This document shows positions 11,340 to 22,486 of a stretch of DNA of 64,000 nucleotides, piece by piece. The notes under the pieces were generated by a model. It did not search any database. It had not been told where the DNA came from and saw only the letters and a list, made by a program, of their open reading frames with translations. This DNA comes from Notamacropus eugenii (taxonomy: Eukaryota; Chordata; Mammalia; Diprotodontia; Macropodidae), in NCBI RefSeq assembly GCF_028372415.1, contig NC_092878.1:25053403-25117402 (forward strand). The letters run 5' to 3'. The position numbers and the translations under genes are program-made. Numbering within the stretch: the stretch's first letter is position 1; every line of letters starts with the position of its first letter.

Positions 11340-11749
11340 TCCTAATCTCTTGATTCTCTTGTGACTGTCCCTTATTGTCTCTTGCTGAATTATCATTCCT
11401 ATTAACCCTAAAGTGTGGATATTATAAAAGGCTCTATTTGAACCCCTTTGCTTTATCTATATTCTTCCTTGGTAATCTCATCAGTTCCTATGGGTTCAGG
11501 TGTCATCTCTATGTAGATACCCAGTCCTAGACTCTTTCCTGAGCTCTAGACCCATATCAGCAATTGCCTCATGGATAATTCTAAGTCCCACAGGCATTAT
11601 AAATTCAATATGTCCAAGATAAATTTTCCCCCAAACCTTCTTTTAAGAGCACCATTATCTTTCTAGCCATTCCAGTCATGTATCCTGTAGTTATTCTCAT
11701 CTCCTCACTCACCTTATACCCATTTGTCCAATCTATTGATAAATTTTGG
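11340..11749 (+). mobile_element. L2 LINE, middle part of the mosaic copy
   Basis: Continues L2 order: 'cttggtaatctcatcagttc', 'ggtgtcatctctatgtagat', 'tttcctgagctctagaccca', 'aatatgtccaagataaattt', 'tgtccaatctattga'. Frame is broken by stops and indels. Confidence 0.8.
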
Positions 11750-11995
11750 AGGCAGCTAGGTGACTCAGTGGATGAAGCAATGGGCCTGCGATCAGAAAGA
11801 TACAAGTTCAAATCCAGCCTCAGACAATTACTAGCTGTGTGACCCTGGGCAAGTTGTTTAACTTCTGTTTGCCTCAATCCACTAAAGAAGGAAATGGCAA
11901 ACCACTCCAGCATCTTCGCCAAGAAAATTCCATGAACAGAATGGTCCATGGAGTAACAAAGAGTCGGACATGACTGAATGACTGGACAACAACCT
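11750..11995 (+). mobile_element. SINE1/WSINE-type marsupial SINE, near full length
   Basis: Complete order: 'ggcagctaggtgactcagtg' head, 'acaagttcaaatccagcctc', 'gctgtgtgaccctgggcaag', 'gaaggaaatggcaaaccact', 'ccagcatcttcgccaagaaa', 'gagtcggacatgactgaatg' and the tail 'gactggacaacaacc'. It lies inside L2 and is therefore younger. The 114-codon antisense open frame here is a by-product. Confidence 0.92.
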
Positions 11996-12622
11996 TCACA
12001 GCATCTCTCTAATTCATCCCCCTCACTCTAATCACACAACCACCATCCCAGTTTGGGTCCTCACTAACTCTTATCTCAACTACTAAAACAGATGTCTAGT
12101 ACTTAATAAACATCAATAGCTCCCTAGTACTCTAAGAACAAATGTAAACTCCCCTATTTGCTATTTTAAGTCTATATCAATTAGGCTCTAATCCACCTTT
12201 TCCCGTTTTGTTATGCATTACTTGGATTTACAGACCTTATGATTCAGTCAAACTAAATTTCTAGCTATTCTTTTTATGTAACATTGTACCTTCTAACTCC
12301 ATCCTTTTGTACATGCTCTTCTCCTTTCCTGGAATGTGCCCCTCCTTCACGTCTACCTCTCAGCATCCATAGTTCCATTCAAAGCTCAGCTCAGATGCCA
12401 ACTCCCCAATCTTCTCCCTACCTCAGTTTATTAGTGTCCTACACAATATTGTCTTATACGTTTTTATTTTATTTTATTTGCATGGTAGGTGTGTTGTTTT
12501 TACAATGGAAGCTGTTTGAAGGCAGAGATTGTTTGATTTTTTTTATATTTTACCTCCGCTAGCATTTAACACATGTATGCCTGGCATACAGTAGTTGCTT
12601 AATGAATACTGATTCATAAATT
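11996..12622 (+). mobile_element. L2 LINE, 3' part of the mosaic copy
   Basis: Resumes L2 after the SINE: 'tttgtacatgctcttctcct', 'tggaatgtgcccctccttca', 'aagctcagctcagatgccaa', 'gtttgaaggcagagattgtt', and the 3' end 'tgcctggcatacagtagttg'. Together with the earlier blocks this is one L2 copy of about 1.3 kb net. Confidence 0.85.
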
Positions 12623-12981
12623 AACTGTGGATACAAAGACATAAAGAGACCAAGGTATAGAAAGTTCAAAGACAATCAGGACTGATAACTTTGTGGTTGA
12701 CAGACTCATCTTTTACTGGTCTCAAGTGACTCTTGTAGCCATATCATTCTAAGCATTTAGCAAGGGTTCAGACTGTCTAGACTCATGCTTTATTGGGCTT
12801 TGCCATCAATGACTTCTAATTAGGTCATTGTATCCTATGACCAACTGAGCAAGTACTTGAATGAGATATGAAGTTCAGAATTTGTTTGGACATAGTAGTC
12901 TACTGCAACATAGGTTGTATACCCTATTGTATATTAACTCATCCATGCAATAACAATAAGTATACAGTAGGCATTTTAGTA
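12623..12981. other. Unrecognised non-coding stretch
   Basis: No repeat or gene recognised. Confidence 0.4.
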
Positions 12982-13145
12982 CAGGAGTTCTTAACCTGGT
13001 GTCCATGAATTTGTCTTTTTAATAATTTGATAACCATAATTGGTTTCTTTCCTTTTAAAATTAAAAAACATTATTCTGAGAAAGGATCTATAGGCTTTAC
13101 CAGATTGGCAAAGGGGTCCATGATACAAAGAGTTAAGAATCCATG
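12982..13145 (-). mobile_element. Short hAT-like MITE, 'ggttcttaacc' family
   Basis: Bounded by inverted ends 'caggagttcttaacctgg' and 'agttaagaatccatg'. The inside carries 'aattggtttctttcc', 'aacattattctgagaaagga' and 'ggcaaaggggtccatga', which is the reverse order of the copy at 38985. Flanking octamers do not match well. No transposase. Confidence 0.7.
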
Positions 13146-14619
13146 ACTTACCAGGTAGCTAAGTTCCCTAGTCCTCCGCCCTCCATGCCCTGTTGAAAGC
13201 AATATTTTTCTTTTCAAATTTTGTTAGAATACTTTGTCTGGATCTCTCACTCAAATCATTCTTTAACTTTTATCATCCTTATGAAGAGGTATGATATGCT
13301 TTATGCTTCCAGAGAGGGGAAGAGACAGAGAGGGAGGGAGAGAAAGGGAGCTTTCAATAAAAGCTCACAGTAAGTATACATCCTTTTTTCCAAGGGTTCC
13401 CCTGTGTTTTTTCTCATGGTGTAGTCCATTCATGTACAGCAAATATTCTTTCAGAAGACAAAACTCATGATAAAAGTATAGGCAGCAAAAAGAGCAGGAA
13501 ACTCTTGAAAGTGAGCACTATCCGTTTGTCAGGTAGCAACGAGGAAGAGGAGGGGGAGGAAATAGAGCAGGACAAATTTTTTGAGCTATCAATTCAACAA
13601 CAAATTTTGTGCTTGCAGATCAATTCCTAAATAGGTCAGTGAGTCAGACAGTGCTCCAGCTACTTGGGGTGATATTAGTTCGGGATAGCAGAGCTGTGCC
13701 TTTGCAACCAACTGGCTGTTGTTCTGTTGTGTGTCGACCTCCAAGGCTCCAAAGTTCTGGGGTATCTCTCAACAATTTTGGCATCCACCTCCCATGATCC
13801 TTCAGTCCTTCTTTCCATCTGGAAAAAAAATGACACTTCCCATCAACCCATTTCCTAATAAGGGGCTATACTTATCTTCATGTATGTCATTCCTCATCCT
13901 TCAGAACACATAAACTCCTTTCATTTTTGTCTTTCTTTCCCAGTTCCTTCACATAGCAGGCACATGATAAATATCTGTTGACAAGACACCACTTTTGCCC
14001 TGATTGACTTTAATGTCTAGTGGGAAAATGTCCAAAGGTACCAATCGGGCAAATACACAAAAGGAAACTGCTACAAAGAATGGAAAGTGAAGCATGGGGA
14101 AAGGGTGAGTGAGGGTGACTGGGGATAAAGGTTAGTGGAAGACTCAGGGGGTCTCCGCTTCAGGTTGAGTTCTTTCAGTTTTGCGCTCCTCCAATTCCTG
14201 GCCCTGTGGAGTTCTCCAATTCCTTCTGCAAACACCACCTCCCCCTTGATCCTTCCTACGAGGACCAGTCTCTGTCCTCTGGCTTTCATGAGGGAATCTT
14301 AGACTGAAGGAGTCCCATTTCTCAAGGTTTATTTCATTGTCACATGCATTTTCCAGTGAAGAAAATTGGAAGTTGGTATCTTGATTCTGACTTTCCTTTT
14401 TCTACACTGAAAAAAAAGTAAGATTTATGTTTATAAGTGCTCTTTGGTCATTTCAGAGGCATTTGGAATTAATTCAAGTGGAAAAATAACAATGTTACGC
14501 GAAAACATTTCCAAGGAGTTAATCAGACAGGCTATTTATGACTGGCTGAATCATGCACACACAGGAGACAGTAGCATACCTACCAGATGTTACTAGTTAC
14601 CATTTCATGAATATGTTGA
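13146..14619. other. Mostly unrecognised, with a GA-rich patch
   Basis: A purine-rich patch lies at 13312-13350. A possible L2 3' scrap lies at 13930-13990 ('tagcaggcacatgataaata'). The rest is unrecognised, and its open frames of 62-72 codons show no features. Confidence 0.4.
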
Positions 14620-14715
14620 ACCAGAATATAAGTTGCTTGAAGGCAAGAAATCTGTTGTATCCTCACCACTTGACAGGAGCCTGCCACATAGTAAACATTT
14701 GATGATGCTCGTAAA
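14620..14715 (+). mobile_element. L2 LINE 3'-end fragment
   Basis: Contains 'gcttgaaggcaagaaatctg', 'tatcctcaccacttgacagg' and 'gcctgccacatagtaaacat', the L2 3' UTR order. Confidence 0.6.
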
Positions 14716-14756
14716 TGAGAAAACTCAACAGATCAAGATCTGAGAACATATTTTGA

Positions 14757-14880
14757 TAGTAAAGAATTGGCTTAGAGTCAAGAAGTTCTGAATTCTAATC
14801 TCTCCTCAAACACCAGTTGGGAAACCCTGGGCAAGTCATTTAATCTGTCTGGGCCTCAGTTTCCTCTTCTGTATAATTGC
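14757..14880 (+). mobile_element. CORE SINE, 5' part of a split copy
   Basis: Head and core: 'cttagagtcaagaagttctg', 'gaaaccctgggcaagtcatt', 'gggcctcagtttcctcttct'. It stops at 'gtataattgc', where another SINE is inserted. Its missing 3' block reappears at 15131. Confidence 0.8.
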
Positions 14881-15130
14881 AGCTAGGCAGTACAGTGGAC
14901 AAAATCAGGGGTCTAGAGTCAGGAAGACTCATCTTCCTAAGTTCAAATCTGACCTCAAACACTAACTATGTGACCCTGGGCAAGTCACTTAACCTTATTT
15001 TCCTCAATTTCCTCTTCTATAAAATAAGCTGGAGATGAAAATGGCAAACCCCTCCAGTATCTTTGCCAAGAAATCCCCAAATGCAGTCACAAAGTCAGAC
15101 ACAGCTGAGAACAACTGAACAACAATAAAG
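14881..15130 (+). mobile_element. SINE1/WSINE-type SINE nested in a CORE SINE
   Basis: Full order from 'agctaggcagtacagtggac' through 'gtgaccctgggcaagtcact', 'gaaaatggcaaacccctcca', 'gtatctttgccaagaaatcc' and 'gtcagacacagctgagaaca' to the 'actgaacaacaataaag' tail. Confidence 0.92.
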
Positions 15131-15192
15131 AAGGGAGGTTTACTTATATGACCTACACGGTCCCTTCTAGCTTTAAACTGTGATTCCATGAT
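15131..15192 (+). mobile_element. CORE SINE, 3' part of the split copy
   Basis: Carries 'tatgacctacacggtccctt', 'ctagctttaaactgtga' and 'ttccatgatcc', the 3' block missing from the copy that ends at 14880. Confidence 0.8.
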
Positions 15193-15410
15193 CCTAGGAA
15201 GATGAACCAGAACATTTTGGACCTGACCTTTTCCACAACTACCAATGTCAAAGAGGTGAGAAAACCTCCTATGTTCATAACCACGTGGTTCTGGAAAAAA
15301 CAGTGCACCACAGTGGAACCATTAAGTTCTTAGGTGGTCCTCCAAATAGTTGTTACTATTGACTGGCTCATTGTTATTTCCACTGATTTTCCTTCTGACC
15401 ATCTGGTAAA

Positions 15411-15560
15411 GCCTTAGGACCCCTTTTCAGAATAATGATTTTTTTTTTAAATGCATAAACTAAAATATATAGGATTGCAAAAGGAACCCATTATATTGAA
15501 ATAATTATCAAAGTATTCTCAAAATAAACTCACAGTCCACAGGTTCTACTCTGATGATCA
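15411..15560 (+). mobile_element. hAT-like MITE fragment, 'ggttcttaacc' family
   Basis: Carries 'aaagccttaggacccctttt', 'cagaataatgattttttttt', 'aaatgcataaactaaaatat', 'ggaacccattatattgaaat' and 'aattatcaaagta', collinear with 38985-39180. The left terminus is missing. Confidence 0.7.
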
Positions 15561-17639
15561 ACACAACTTGGACATTCAAACTTAGTTATTCACCATGAAG
15601 GGGCTCCTCTAGCTTTACCTACCTTAGTTTACACCATAGCTTCAACCCTGGTATCTCATTTAACGTATTCTATCCCCATCACATTAACAGCTGGGTAGTG
15701 GTTAAATAGCATGGCCAACTTCTCTAGGATGACCCAGGCAGAAAGGCAGACACCAGACAACAGAGCCTGCCCAAAGAACATTTCAAGCCTGAGAAATCTG
15801 GAAAGAAACCAGATTGGAGGAACATATAAGAGATTAGTCCAACTTCTCTCCCAGGCCCTTTGACCAACCACTAAGGAGGTCAATGGGAATTTTTTATTAA
15901 GTAGCACCAGCAGCTACTTTCAGGAACAAAATCAAGTACCTAAGAGATGCATCATTATACACATGTGAAATGAAAAGTCTTTGTTATTTACTTTTGAGCA
16001 AAGTTCTTTCCCTGAGTGTAGAGTTTGTATATGTGTATTATGTGGGGCAGGGGGTGGATTTATTCATTTCAACATTCTCTGTGGTGTCGGGGACCCAAAC
16101 ATAACAGCCTTAGGTCAGTGCCTGGGAACCAAAAAGTCAAGCTGACTAGACAAAGACCATAAACATGGCCTTTTACAGATTGATTTTTGCCTGTGTCCCT
16201 GGGAGAAGGCTAAACACAAAACCAAACAAAACTGCAATCTGGCTAGTCTGGAATTAGGAAGCTGATTATAAACGATGGTCCGAGATTTCAATCAGAGAAA
16301 ATAAATGACCCTTCTGAAGGCTCAGGAGATTCATAGGATGTGTTGTAAAATATTTCAAGATGGCTTGGGGGTAAGGAGTCCATGTTTCCACTATGGAAGC
16401 TCTCTCCACGGAAGCAGGCTGTCACCTTGTCTATCACATATAGTGTTGGACAGCTGCCTGGGGTTAATGAGAAGTGCAATACTTTGTCACTAGTCATCCA
16501 AATAGGGCATATGTTAGAGGAATGATTTGAACTCATGTCTTGCTGACTCAAAGCTCAGCACTCTGAGGCTGAGTAACTATCAAAAATAATGTAAGATAAA
16601 AAGAAGCTCTCTTTTCCAGTTTTGTTCCAATCACCAAGAAGATACCTAGAAAATAGAAGTCAGATAAACTGCTCTTCTTTTTAAAAAATGTTCCATTAAA
16701 AGTTTAACATTGAAAATAAATATAACCAATTAAACTCGCTTAATAATGATTTGCATTTAGGTTAATTAATTTGAACAGTTAAAATATCATGCCTGTTTCT
16801 TAGTCTCTCCCTGTCAGTCATCTTTAGGGTTAACTGTTACTCTCCTGAATGTTGAGAAATATCTTGTGACTCACGCAGGATAGCTAAGCAAGTGTGGAAC
16901 AGAAGGAAACCATGCACTGGACTTTCTTTTCACCTAAAGTACCAATGAAAGGGGGTGGGAGGGGTCATACAAGATGACCTCTGTCTTCTCTCAACAGGAC
17001 AAGGCTCTGAAAAGAGAGAAGCCCTCCAGGGCTAACACTTATGTCTACATCTGAGACTGTCTCACTGAGGAATGAGGACAGGACCAAAACAAATGGGCCA
17101 TGTAGTCATGTTCCAAAGGCACTTGGGATCAGGCATGGTCTTGGCAAGCACTGTTAGTTTCTTCTCCCTCTGGCCTTGAAGATGGCAGCTTCCTTCATGA
17201 CCTTTCGTTTCCCTCCCCCCCCCCCACCTCTTCACCCCTCTTCCATGGCAGACCACAAATAGACCAGTCCAAACACACATACCCATCAAAGGATTCTTTT
17301 TACTTTTTAAGTAATAAGGATCTCCCTTGGGTCTCCCTCCCATATAAGGCTTAGAAAAAAGGAGGAAGGAGAGAACTCGATTATTTGCTGTATTACCTTT
17401 CAAAGCAGACCCTGTTTGCAGAAGAGGTTATCTTGGGTCTACACTCCCTGATGCTCGATGGCTGTTTGTTTATTCTGGGTCTGAGAGAGTAGGAATTTTA
17501 GACAGTGCCATATAGTCAGACTTCTGTGAAAGAACCTTTGAGAAAATTTAAAAAAAAAAAACACCTGTTCTAAGGCTATCTTAGAAGTGGGACTGAAGAG
17601 AGGCCCAGTTATTCTAGATGGACTGTGTGGCTGTTGACT
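15561..17639. other. Long repeat-poor stretch
   Basis: About 2.1 kb with no clear family. It includes a C11 run at 17215-17225. Open frames of 62-113 codons lie on both strands without recognisable domains. I could not place the segment 16080-16270 ('gtgtcggggacccaaacata') in a family. Confidence 0.4.
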
Positions 17640-17870
17640 TAAATACTTTTTCTCCTTGAATTGTAGGAGTGTAGTCCTATGCTATGGGACCTCAGGAGTC
17701 ATGTAAAGAAAGGGGTCACTGAATCCTACCTAATCATTTTGTAGATGAGGAATCTGAGGCCCAGAAGGTAGAAATAATTTGCCCAAAATTACACAGGTAG
17801 TAAGTAACAAATTCAAGTTTTGAATCCATGTCTTTTGACTTCACATCCAATGTTCTCCTCCCCATACTAC
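17640..17870 (-). mobile_element. THER1/MIR-type SINE, antisense
   Basis: Reversed element: 'gtagatgaggaatctgaggc', 'ccagaaggtagaaataattt', 'gcccaaaattacacaggtag', then the head-side 'tccatgtcttttgacttc'. The 5' boundary on the plus strand is vague. Confidence 0.7.
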
Positions 17871-17879
17871 AATAACTAG

Positions 17880-18119
17880 AATTTATGTAGCATGTTAAGA
17901 TTTGCAAAACCCCTTGTTTTAGCCTCATTTGAATCTCACAACAGCTCTGGGAGGTAGGTGACATTATTACCCCCATTTTATGTATACAGAGACTGAGGTT
18001 GATGGAGCTTAAGAGAAATTACTCAGGGTCACTCTCTTAGTAAGTGACTGAGGCATTATTTGAGCTCAGGTCTTCCCAACTCCAAGACCTGCACGTTAAC
18101 CCAAGGGCCACCCAGCTGC
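17880..18119 (-). mobile_element. CORE SINE (MIR/MON1-like), antisense, near full length
   Basis: Begins with the reversed tail 'catgttaagatttgcaaaac', then 'tctcacaacagctctgggag', 'attattacccccattttatg', 'gtcactctcttagtaagtga', 'tgagctcaggtcttcccaac' and the reversed head 'gggccacccagctgc'. Confidence 0.88.
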
Positions 18120-18214
18120 TATTTCTGTGGTAGCTTCCAGACATCTTCCCCATTGCTAATTCCATGAAACTATGCAGTATATAATGTTTCTCCTGGCTCC
18201 AAGATCATCTGTCC

Positions 18215-18355
18215 CATTGCTTTCATTTTTTGCCTTAAGGACACTGAGACCCAGAAAGAATGTGACCAGTCCAAAGTCACACAGAAAGAAACTAGGACAG
18301 CAGGGATTTAAACTCAGAGCTCCTGCCTCTAAATACAGTACTTTCCCAATCTATA
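18215..18355 (-). mobile_element. MIR-type SINE fragment, antisense
   Basis: Contains 'actgagacccagaaagaatg', 'ccaaagtcacacagaaagaa', 'gatttaaactcagagctcct' and 'gcctctaaatacagtacttt'. Confidence 0.7.
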
Positions 18356-18744
18356 GGGAATGCCTATAGTACATATGCAAATATTTGATGGTTTGAATTG
18401 AACTAAAGCCAAAGCATGGGTATGAGATTTCATAGAAAAATAAATATTACATTCCTCTTACCAAAAATCAAAGGGATAACTTCAAAAGTGGCTTAGTAAT
18501 TATATACATATACAAACTCTCCAATGCTGTGGCCTCATTCTCTGGTTAGAACATGAATCCTCTCTGTGTATGTCCTTTGTTGAAAAAACGTATTAATTCC
18601 CCAGTCCAAGAACACTCACCTCTCTCCATTTCATCTTGTTCTATTAAGGTAAAAGATGAAAGAAAAATGATTTTAAATTCATGCAGAAGAATTGAAAGTC
18701 TTGGCTCATGATTTGTACAATAATGCTGTTAGCATAGTACCCTC
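18356..18744. other. Unrecognised non-coding stretch
   Basis: No repeat or gene recognised. Confidence 0.4.
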
Positions 18745-18985
18745 TCCTTTAAAAACAAAGAAACTAAGACTTGGGAAAATTATAGAACTTGCCCATAGTT
18801 ATGCAACCAGTACACATCATAGGACTTCACTGGGAATTTTTATTTTTTTTTTTTGCAAGGCAAAGTGACTTATGCAGCGTCATACAAGTAGTCAGTGTCA
18901 AGAGTCTGAGGCTAGATTTGAACTCAGGTCCTCCTGACCCCAGGGTTAGTACTCTATCCACAGTGCCACATCACTGCCTCTCTAA
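18745..18985 (-). mobile_element. Two CORE SINE pieces, antisense
   Basis: The first piece (18745-18830) reads 'aagaaactaagacttgggaa' and 'cttgcccatagttatgcaac'. A T-run and second piece (18838-18985) read 'ggcaaagtgacttatgcagc', 'gatttgaactcaggtcctcc' and the reversed head 'actctatccacagtgccaca'. The T-run may be the A-tail of the second insertion. Confidence 0.78.
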
Positions 18986-19389
18986 ATTCTTAAAAATTTG
19001 AAGAAGCATAGCTAGGGTGGGATATATGGAGCTTTGTGCCATAGTACCATTGTTAGGGGGCAGCACATTTCTTCATCCCTGTCATCACCATCCCTAAACC
19101 TCATCTTTCTCCTAAGGCCCACCTTCACTCCTGAGCTTCCAAGGGGGCACAGGTCACACACTATGGGGGATAAGCCATGAAGTTCTGTCCTGTCTGCCAC
19201 ATATACGCACAGCCCTATCAGACTTTGCTCTGTACTACTATGATACACCCCACCTCTAGGCTCAATATGCCTCAGATTAAAAATAATAATAATAACATCT
19301 CTGCAATTAATAGAAATTTATTTTCTCCTAAGTTGAACTCAGACTATATAGAACTAATCCATGTAGTTCAAAAGTAAATTAACAATCGA
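18986..19389. other. Unrecognised non-coding stretch
   Basis: No family recognised. It holds a small (AAT)n patch near 19281-19294. Confidence 0.4.
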
Positions 19390-19785
19390 TGAACAAGCAT
19401 CGATTAAGTACCTACTATAGTCTGGGCATAGTACTGGTCTGGGGGATGCAAATACAAAGATTAACACTGCCTATTCTCAAAGAGCTTCTACTCTAACAGG
19501 ATAGACAAGTACATATTGAAGCATATAAAGAATAAGTGTAAAGATAATGGATACAAATAAATACAAAGTGGATTAAATGAAAAGTATTTGGAGAGGACAC
19601 TAGGGGATGAGAAAAAGCAGAAAGAAGATGGCGCTTGAACTGTATCTTGAAGGAAGAGAGAAATTCTCTGAGGCAGAGGTGAAGAGGGAGTGAATTCCAG
19701 GAATGAGGCATGGCCAGTGGAAAGGTATGGAGGTGGGGGATGGACTGCCATGTGTGATGAGAAAAAGGAAGAAGAGGGGAAAGAC
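19390..19785 (-). mobile_element. L2 LINE 3' region, antisense
   Basis: Reversed L2 3' end 'aagtacctactatagtctgg', then 'ctcaaagagcttctactcta', 'aactgtatcttgaaggaaga', 'gagtgaattccaggaatgag' and 'gccagtggaaaggtatgg'. Confidence 0.8.
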
Positions 19786-19839
19786 TGAGAAAGACTCAAA
19801 AAAGAAGAATAAGCAGATGTAAAGAAATTAATAGAGCTT

Positions 19840-19936
19840 ATTATTAATAGGAGATTTATTAATTAATTATAAATTTATGTAATCATATATAACTATATCA
19901 ATTCATTAATTATTAATTATGATTATTAATAGGAGA
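19840..19936 (+). repeat. AT-rich block with a 15-bp direct repeat
   Basis: The 15-mer 'attattaataggaga' occurs at 19840-19854 and again at 19922-19936. The sequence between is almost pure A/T with TTAATTA motifs. Confidence 0.85.
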
Positions 19937-20091
19937 AATTTAATAAGACATGAAAAATCAGACAAATTTCCTACAAAGAATGTAAAAGGATTGTGCTTAC
20001 CAGATTAGTGAGAACAACAATATGCTTCTTGAGTCATTCTCTTAATCTTTTTTCTCTCCTTCCTTGAATCCTTCTTTCTCTCCTCTCCAGA

Positions 20092-20235
20092 TCTTTTTTT
20101 TAGGCAATTAGGTTAAGTAACGTCTAGGATCACACAGCTAGTAAGTATCTGAGGTCAAATTTCAAGTCAGGCCCTCCTGACTCCAAAGCTAGTACTCTAT
20201 CCACTTTGCCACCCACTGTGCCACCTAGCTTCCCC
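20092..20235 (-). mobile_element. CORE SINE head and core, antisense
   Basis: T-run, then 'ggttaagtaacgtctaggat', 'cacacagctagtaagtatct', 'gaggtcaaatttcaagtcag', 'gccctcctgactccaaagct' and the reversed head 'actctatccactttgccacc'. The head end appears slightly duplicated ('gccacccactgtgccacc'). Confidence 0.82.
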
Positions 20236-21234
20236 CCTCCCCATGTCTTTCTACTTAAATCTTTCTTCTCCTTTGGTTTAAGTATTTCTCCTTCTGCTCT
20301 TCCTTCACCTTAACCTCAACTTCTCCCAAATAAAAACTCTCGAAATCAATCTGTGGCTTTCTTCAAAAGGAATAATGAGGGGGATGCACAGAAATCATTT
20401 ACTAAGAGAGGAAGAAGAAGTGAATAGTAGTGGTAGGTGATGCCCTCCTGAGGACCCATTAAGCCCTGTATCACCTTGGTCTCTGGAGAGAGTGGGTTCC
20501 AATTTATCTCAGGTCCTACATAATATTGGTTCCACCAGTATTGTATCCAGATGTATATTGGCCCCATTAATATCCATTGCTGGATGAATACTTGTATCCA
20601 CTACAATGGATTAAGTTCTAAAGGTTACTTCTGAAGATCACACCTTATTTCTTGGGCATCAACTTTGAATTATTTATTAACCTTTGATGCAGGGATGCCT
20701 GAATGCAGAGATGCCTGGATGCTGGGATACCTAAAGGATCACTTCCCAAAACTCTCACCTAAAATGGAAAAAAAATATACTGAAGCCAAGGACTAAGGTC
20801 TATTTTTCCTTGGACCACATGCTCTCAGAGAGCAGAAGGCTCAAGTCTTCCTCTCTTACTGAATGCTGTCAATGAAGGAATCCAACCACAAGCAGAACAG
20901 CTAACAATGAGATGGAAAAAGAAGTTAGGCAGAGTCCAATTCAGGTCTTTTTTGAGGACAGTCCAAATTCTGGCTATGCAACTGATAAAAAAAAGCAGGT
21001 TCTTTTAATGGTGATTAGCAGACTCAAATCAGCTATAGAATATGTATACTTGTGCCACAGCCTTTCCAAGGTATTTCCATTCTGCCTCAGCAAACCTCTC
21101 GCAGAATCAGGTTCTCTAGGTTCTCCAATAAGGGAGTCTACATCAATCAAAAATGCTCATGTACTCTGTATATGCACCTTTTTCTCTTGGACATACAGTT
21201 CTACATAGTCTTGTACTATTTGTTGTTGTTTAAG
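20236..21234. other. Mostly unrecognised stretch
   Basis: No family recognised apart from the short tandem repeat listed separately. A 98-codon open frame at 20912-21208 has no recognisable features. Confidence 0.4.
20689..20736 (+). repeat. 16-bp tandem repeat, 3 copies
   Basis: Units start at 20689, 20705 and 20721: 'gcagggatgcctgaat', 'gcagagatgcctggat', 'gctgggatacctaaag'. Units 1-2 differ at 2 positions; unit 3 is more diverged. Confidence 0.85.
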
Positions 21235-21310
21235 AACAGGGAGTCTATCTCATTCACTCTTTTGTATCCTGCACTTAACATAATGCCAAGGGCATAGTAA
21301 ATAGATTATT
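21235..21310 (+). mobile_element. L2 LINE 3'-end fragment
   Basis: 'tttgtatcctgcacttaaca' and 'taatgccaagggcatagtaa' match the L2 3' UTR order. Short and old. Confidence 0.5.
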
Positions 21311-22199
21311 ATTAAATGCTTATTGGTAATTATAAAAACACCAATAACCATAATAATAATAAAGGTGTGGAAGAAAGAGAAAACTATACTCTATTTGAAG
21401 TATGGTCCACCAGATATAATTTCATTAATTACATTCAACCAATCTTAAGCATCTTCTTCTTAAAGAGGTATCTAAAAACAGACTGAGTTTTCTCATGCCT
21501 TTGAAAATTTCTCTCACACAAGACATTTTGGATTTACATTTCATAATATTTCAACCAATAGACAAAATTCTACCATCAAAATTAATCAGAGCTCTCAAGT
21601 GTGAGTATCAAAACTCAGAACAACTGTAGCTTAAAATGTCAACACATCCTAGAGAACTATTTTCTTAAAATCATTCAATCTCTCTTAACCATTCCTTCCA
21701 AGAAGTTTCATTTCCATATGGCCAAATGTAAACTCAACATATGGTTCTATCAGCTCAAGTAATAAAAGATTTCTTTCTTCTCTTAATCTGATCATTACCA
21801 TAATCACTTCAGGAAGCAGGTCTTCTTTGGTCTGACAGAAGTGAGGGCTTAGAGATTTGTTAGTCTTTTGGTAAGGGGGAGGGGGGCAGAGGAATTTAAT
21901 TATGAGTATTGTTTTCATAAAAGTTTTATTAAGTAGTGATGAGGCTTCTCACACAGGTAGGACCAAGGACTTTAGACTAAAGTATTATCCTAATATGTAA
22001 TATGTAACCTAAAGCAGCAACAGTGGGGACTTCAGCATGTTTCCATAAAGGTATTCAGTGCAAAAGTATAGAAGAAAAAGACCCTGAAAACTCAGAGAGT
22101 AATACTCACCTATATTATTAGTTCAGAGGTAAAAAGAATGTGATTCAAATGAGAAAGGGAAGACCAGTGAATATAATTGGAACTAAGAAATCAATATGA
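21311..22199. other. Unrecognised non-coding stretch
   Basis: No repeat or gene recognised in about 0.9 kb. Confidence 0.4.
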
Positions 22200-22400
22200 T
22201 CTAAATGCCCAAGAACTGTAGAATGAACAAACAGGGGTACATCAATATAACGGGACTACATAATTCAACAAAGGACGTAAAGAAATGTGGAAAAGATCAC
22301 ATGAAGTAATGAAAAACAAACCAGATCCAGAATATCAATGCATATGTATGTGTTTATGTATGTATATGTACATTTATAGAAAGGGATATAGATGTGCAGG
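22200..22400 (+). mobile_element. Possible old L1 3' UTR fragment
   Basis: 'aactgtagaatgaacaaaca', 'ggggtacatcaatataacgg' and 'gactacataattcaacaaag' resemble the conserved L1 'one animal per lane' style 3' UTR text seen at 53.9 kb and 60.1 kb, but similarity is weak. Confidence 0.35.
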
Positions 22401-22429
22401 GTTATCATTTAGCAATTCTCATCCTAATA

Positions 22430-22486
22430 GCTAACACTTCAATAGTACTTTGAAGTTTGCCCTATGTTTTACATATGTTAACTCAT
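22430..22486 (-). mobile_element. CORE SINE tail fragment, antisense
   Basis: 'gtactttgaagtttgcccta' and 'tacatatgttaactcattc' are the reversed 3' tail of MIR-type SINEs. Confidence 0.5.

Noticed and set aside
11605..11949. 114-codon minus-strand frame
   Set aside because: Antisense through L2 and a SINE1-type SINE.
16080..16270. A solo LTR
   Set aside because: No matching ends, poly-A signal or target duplication could be seen; left unclassified.
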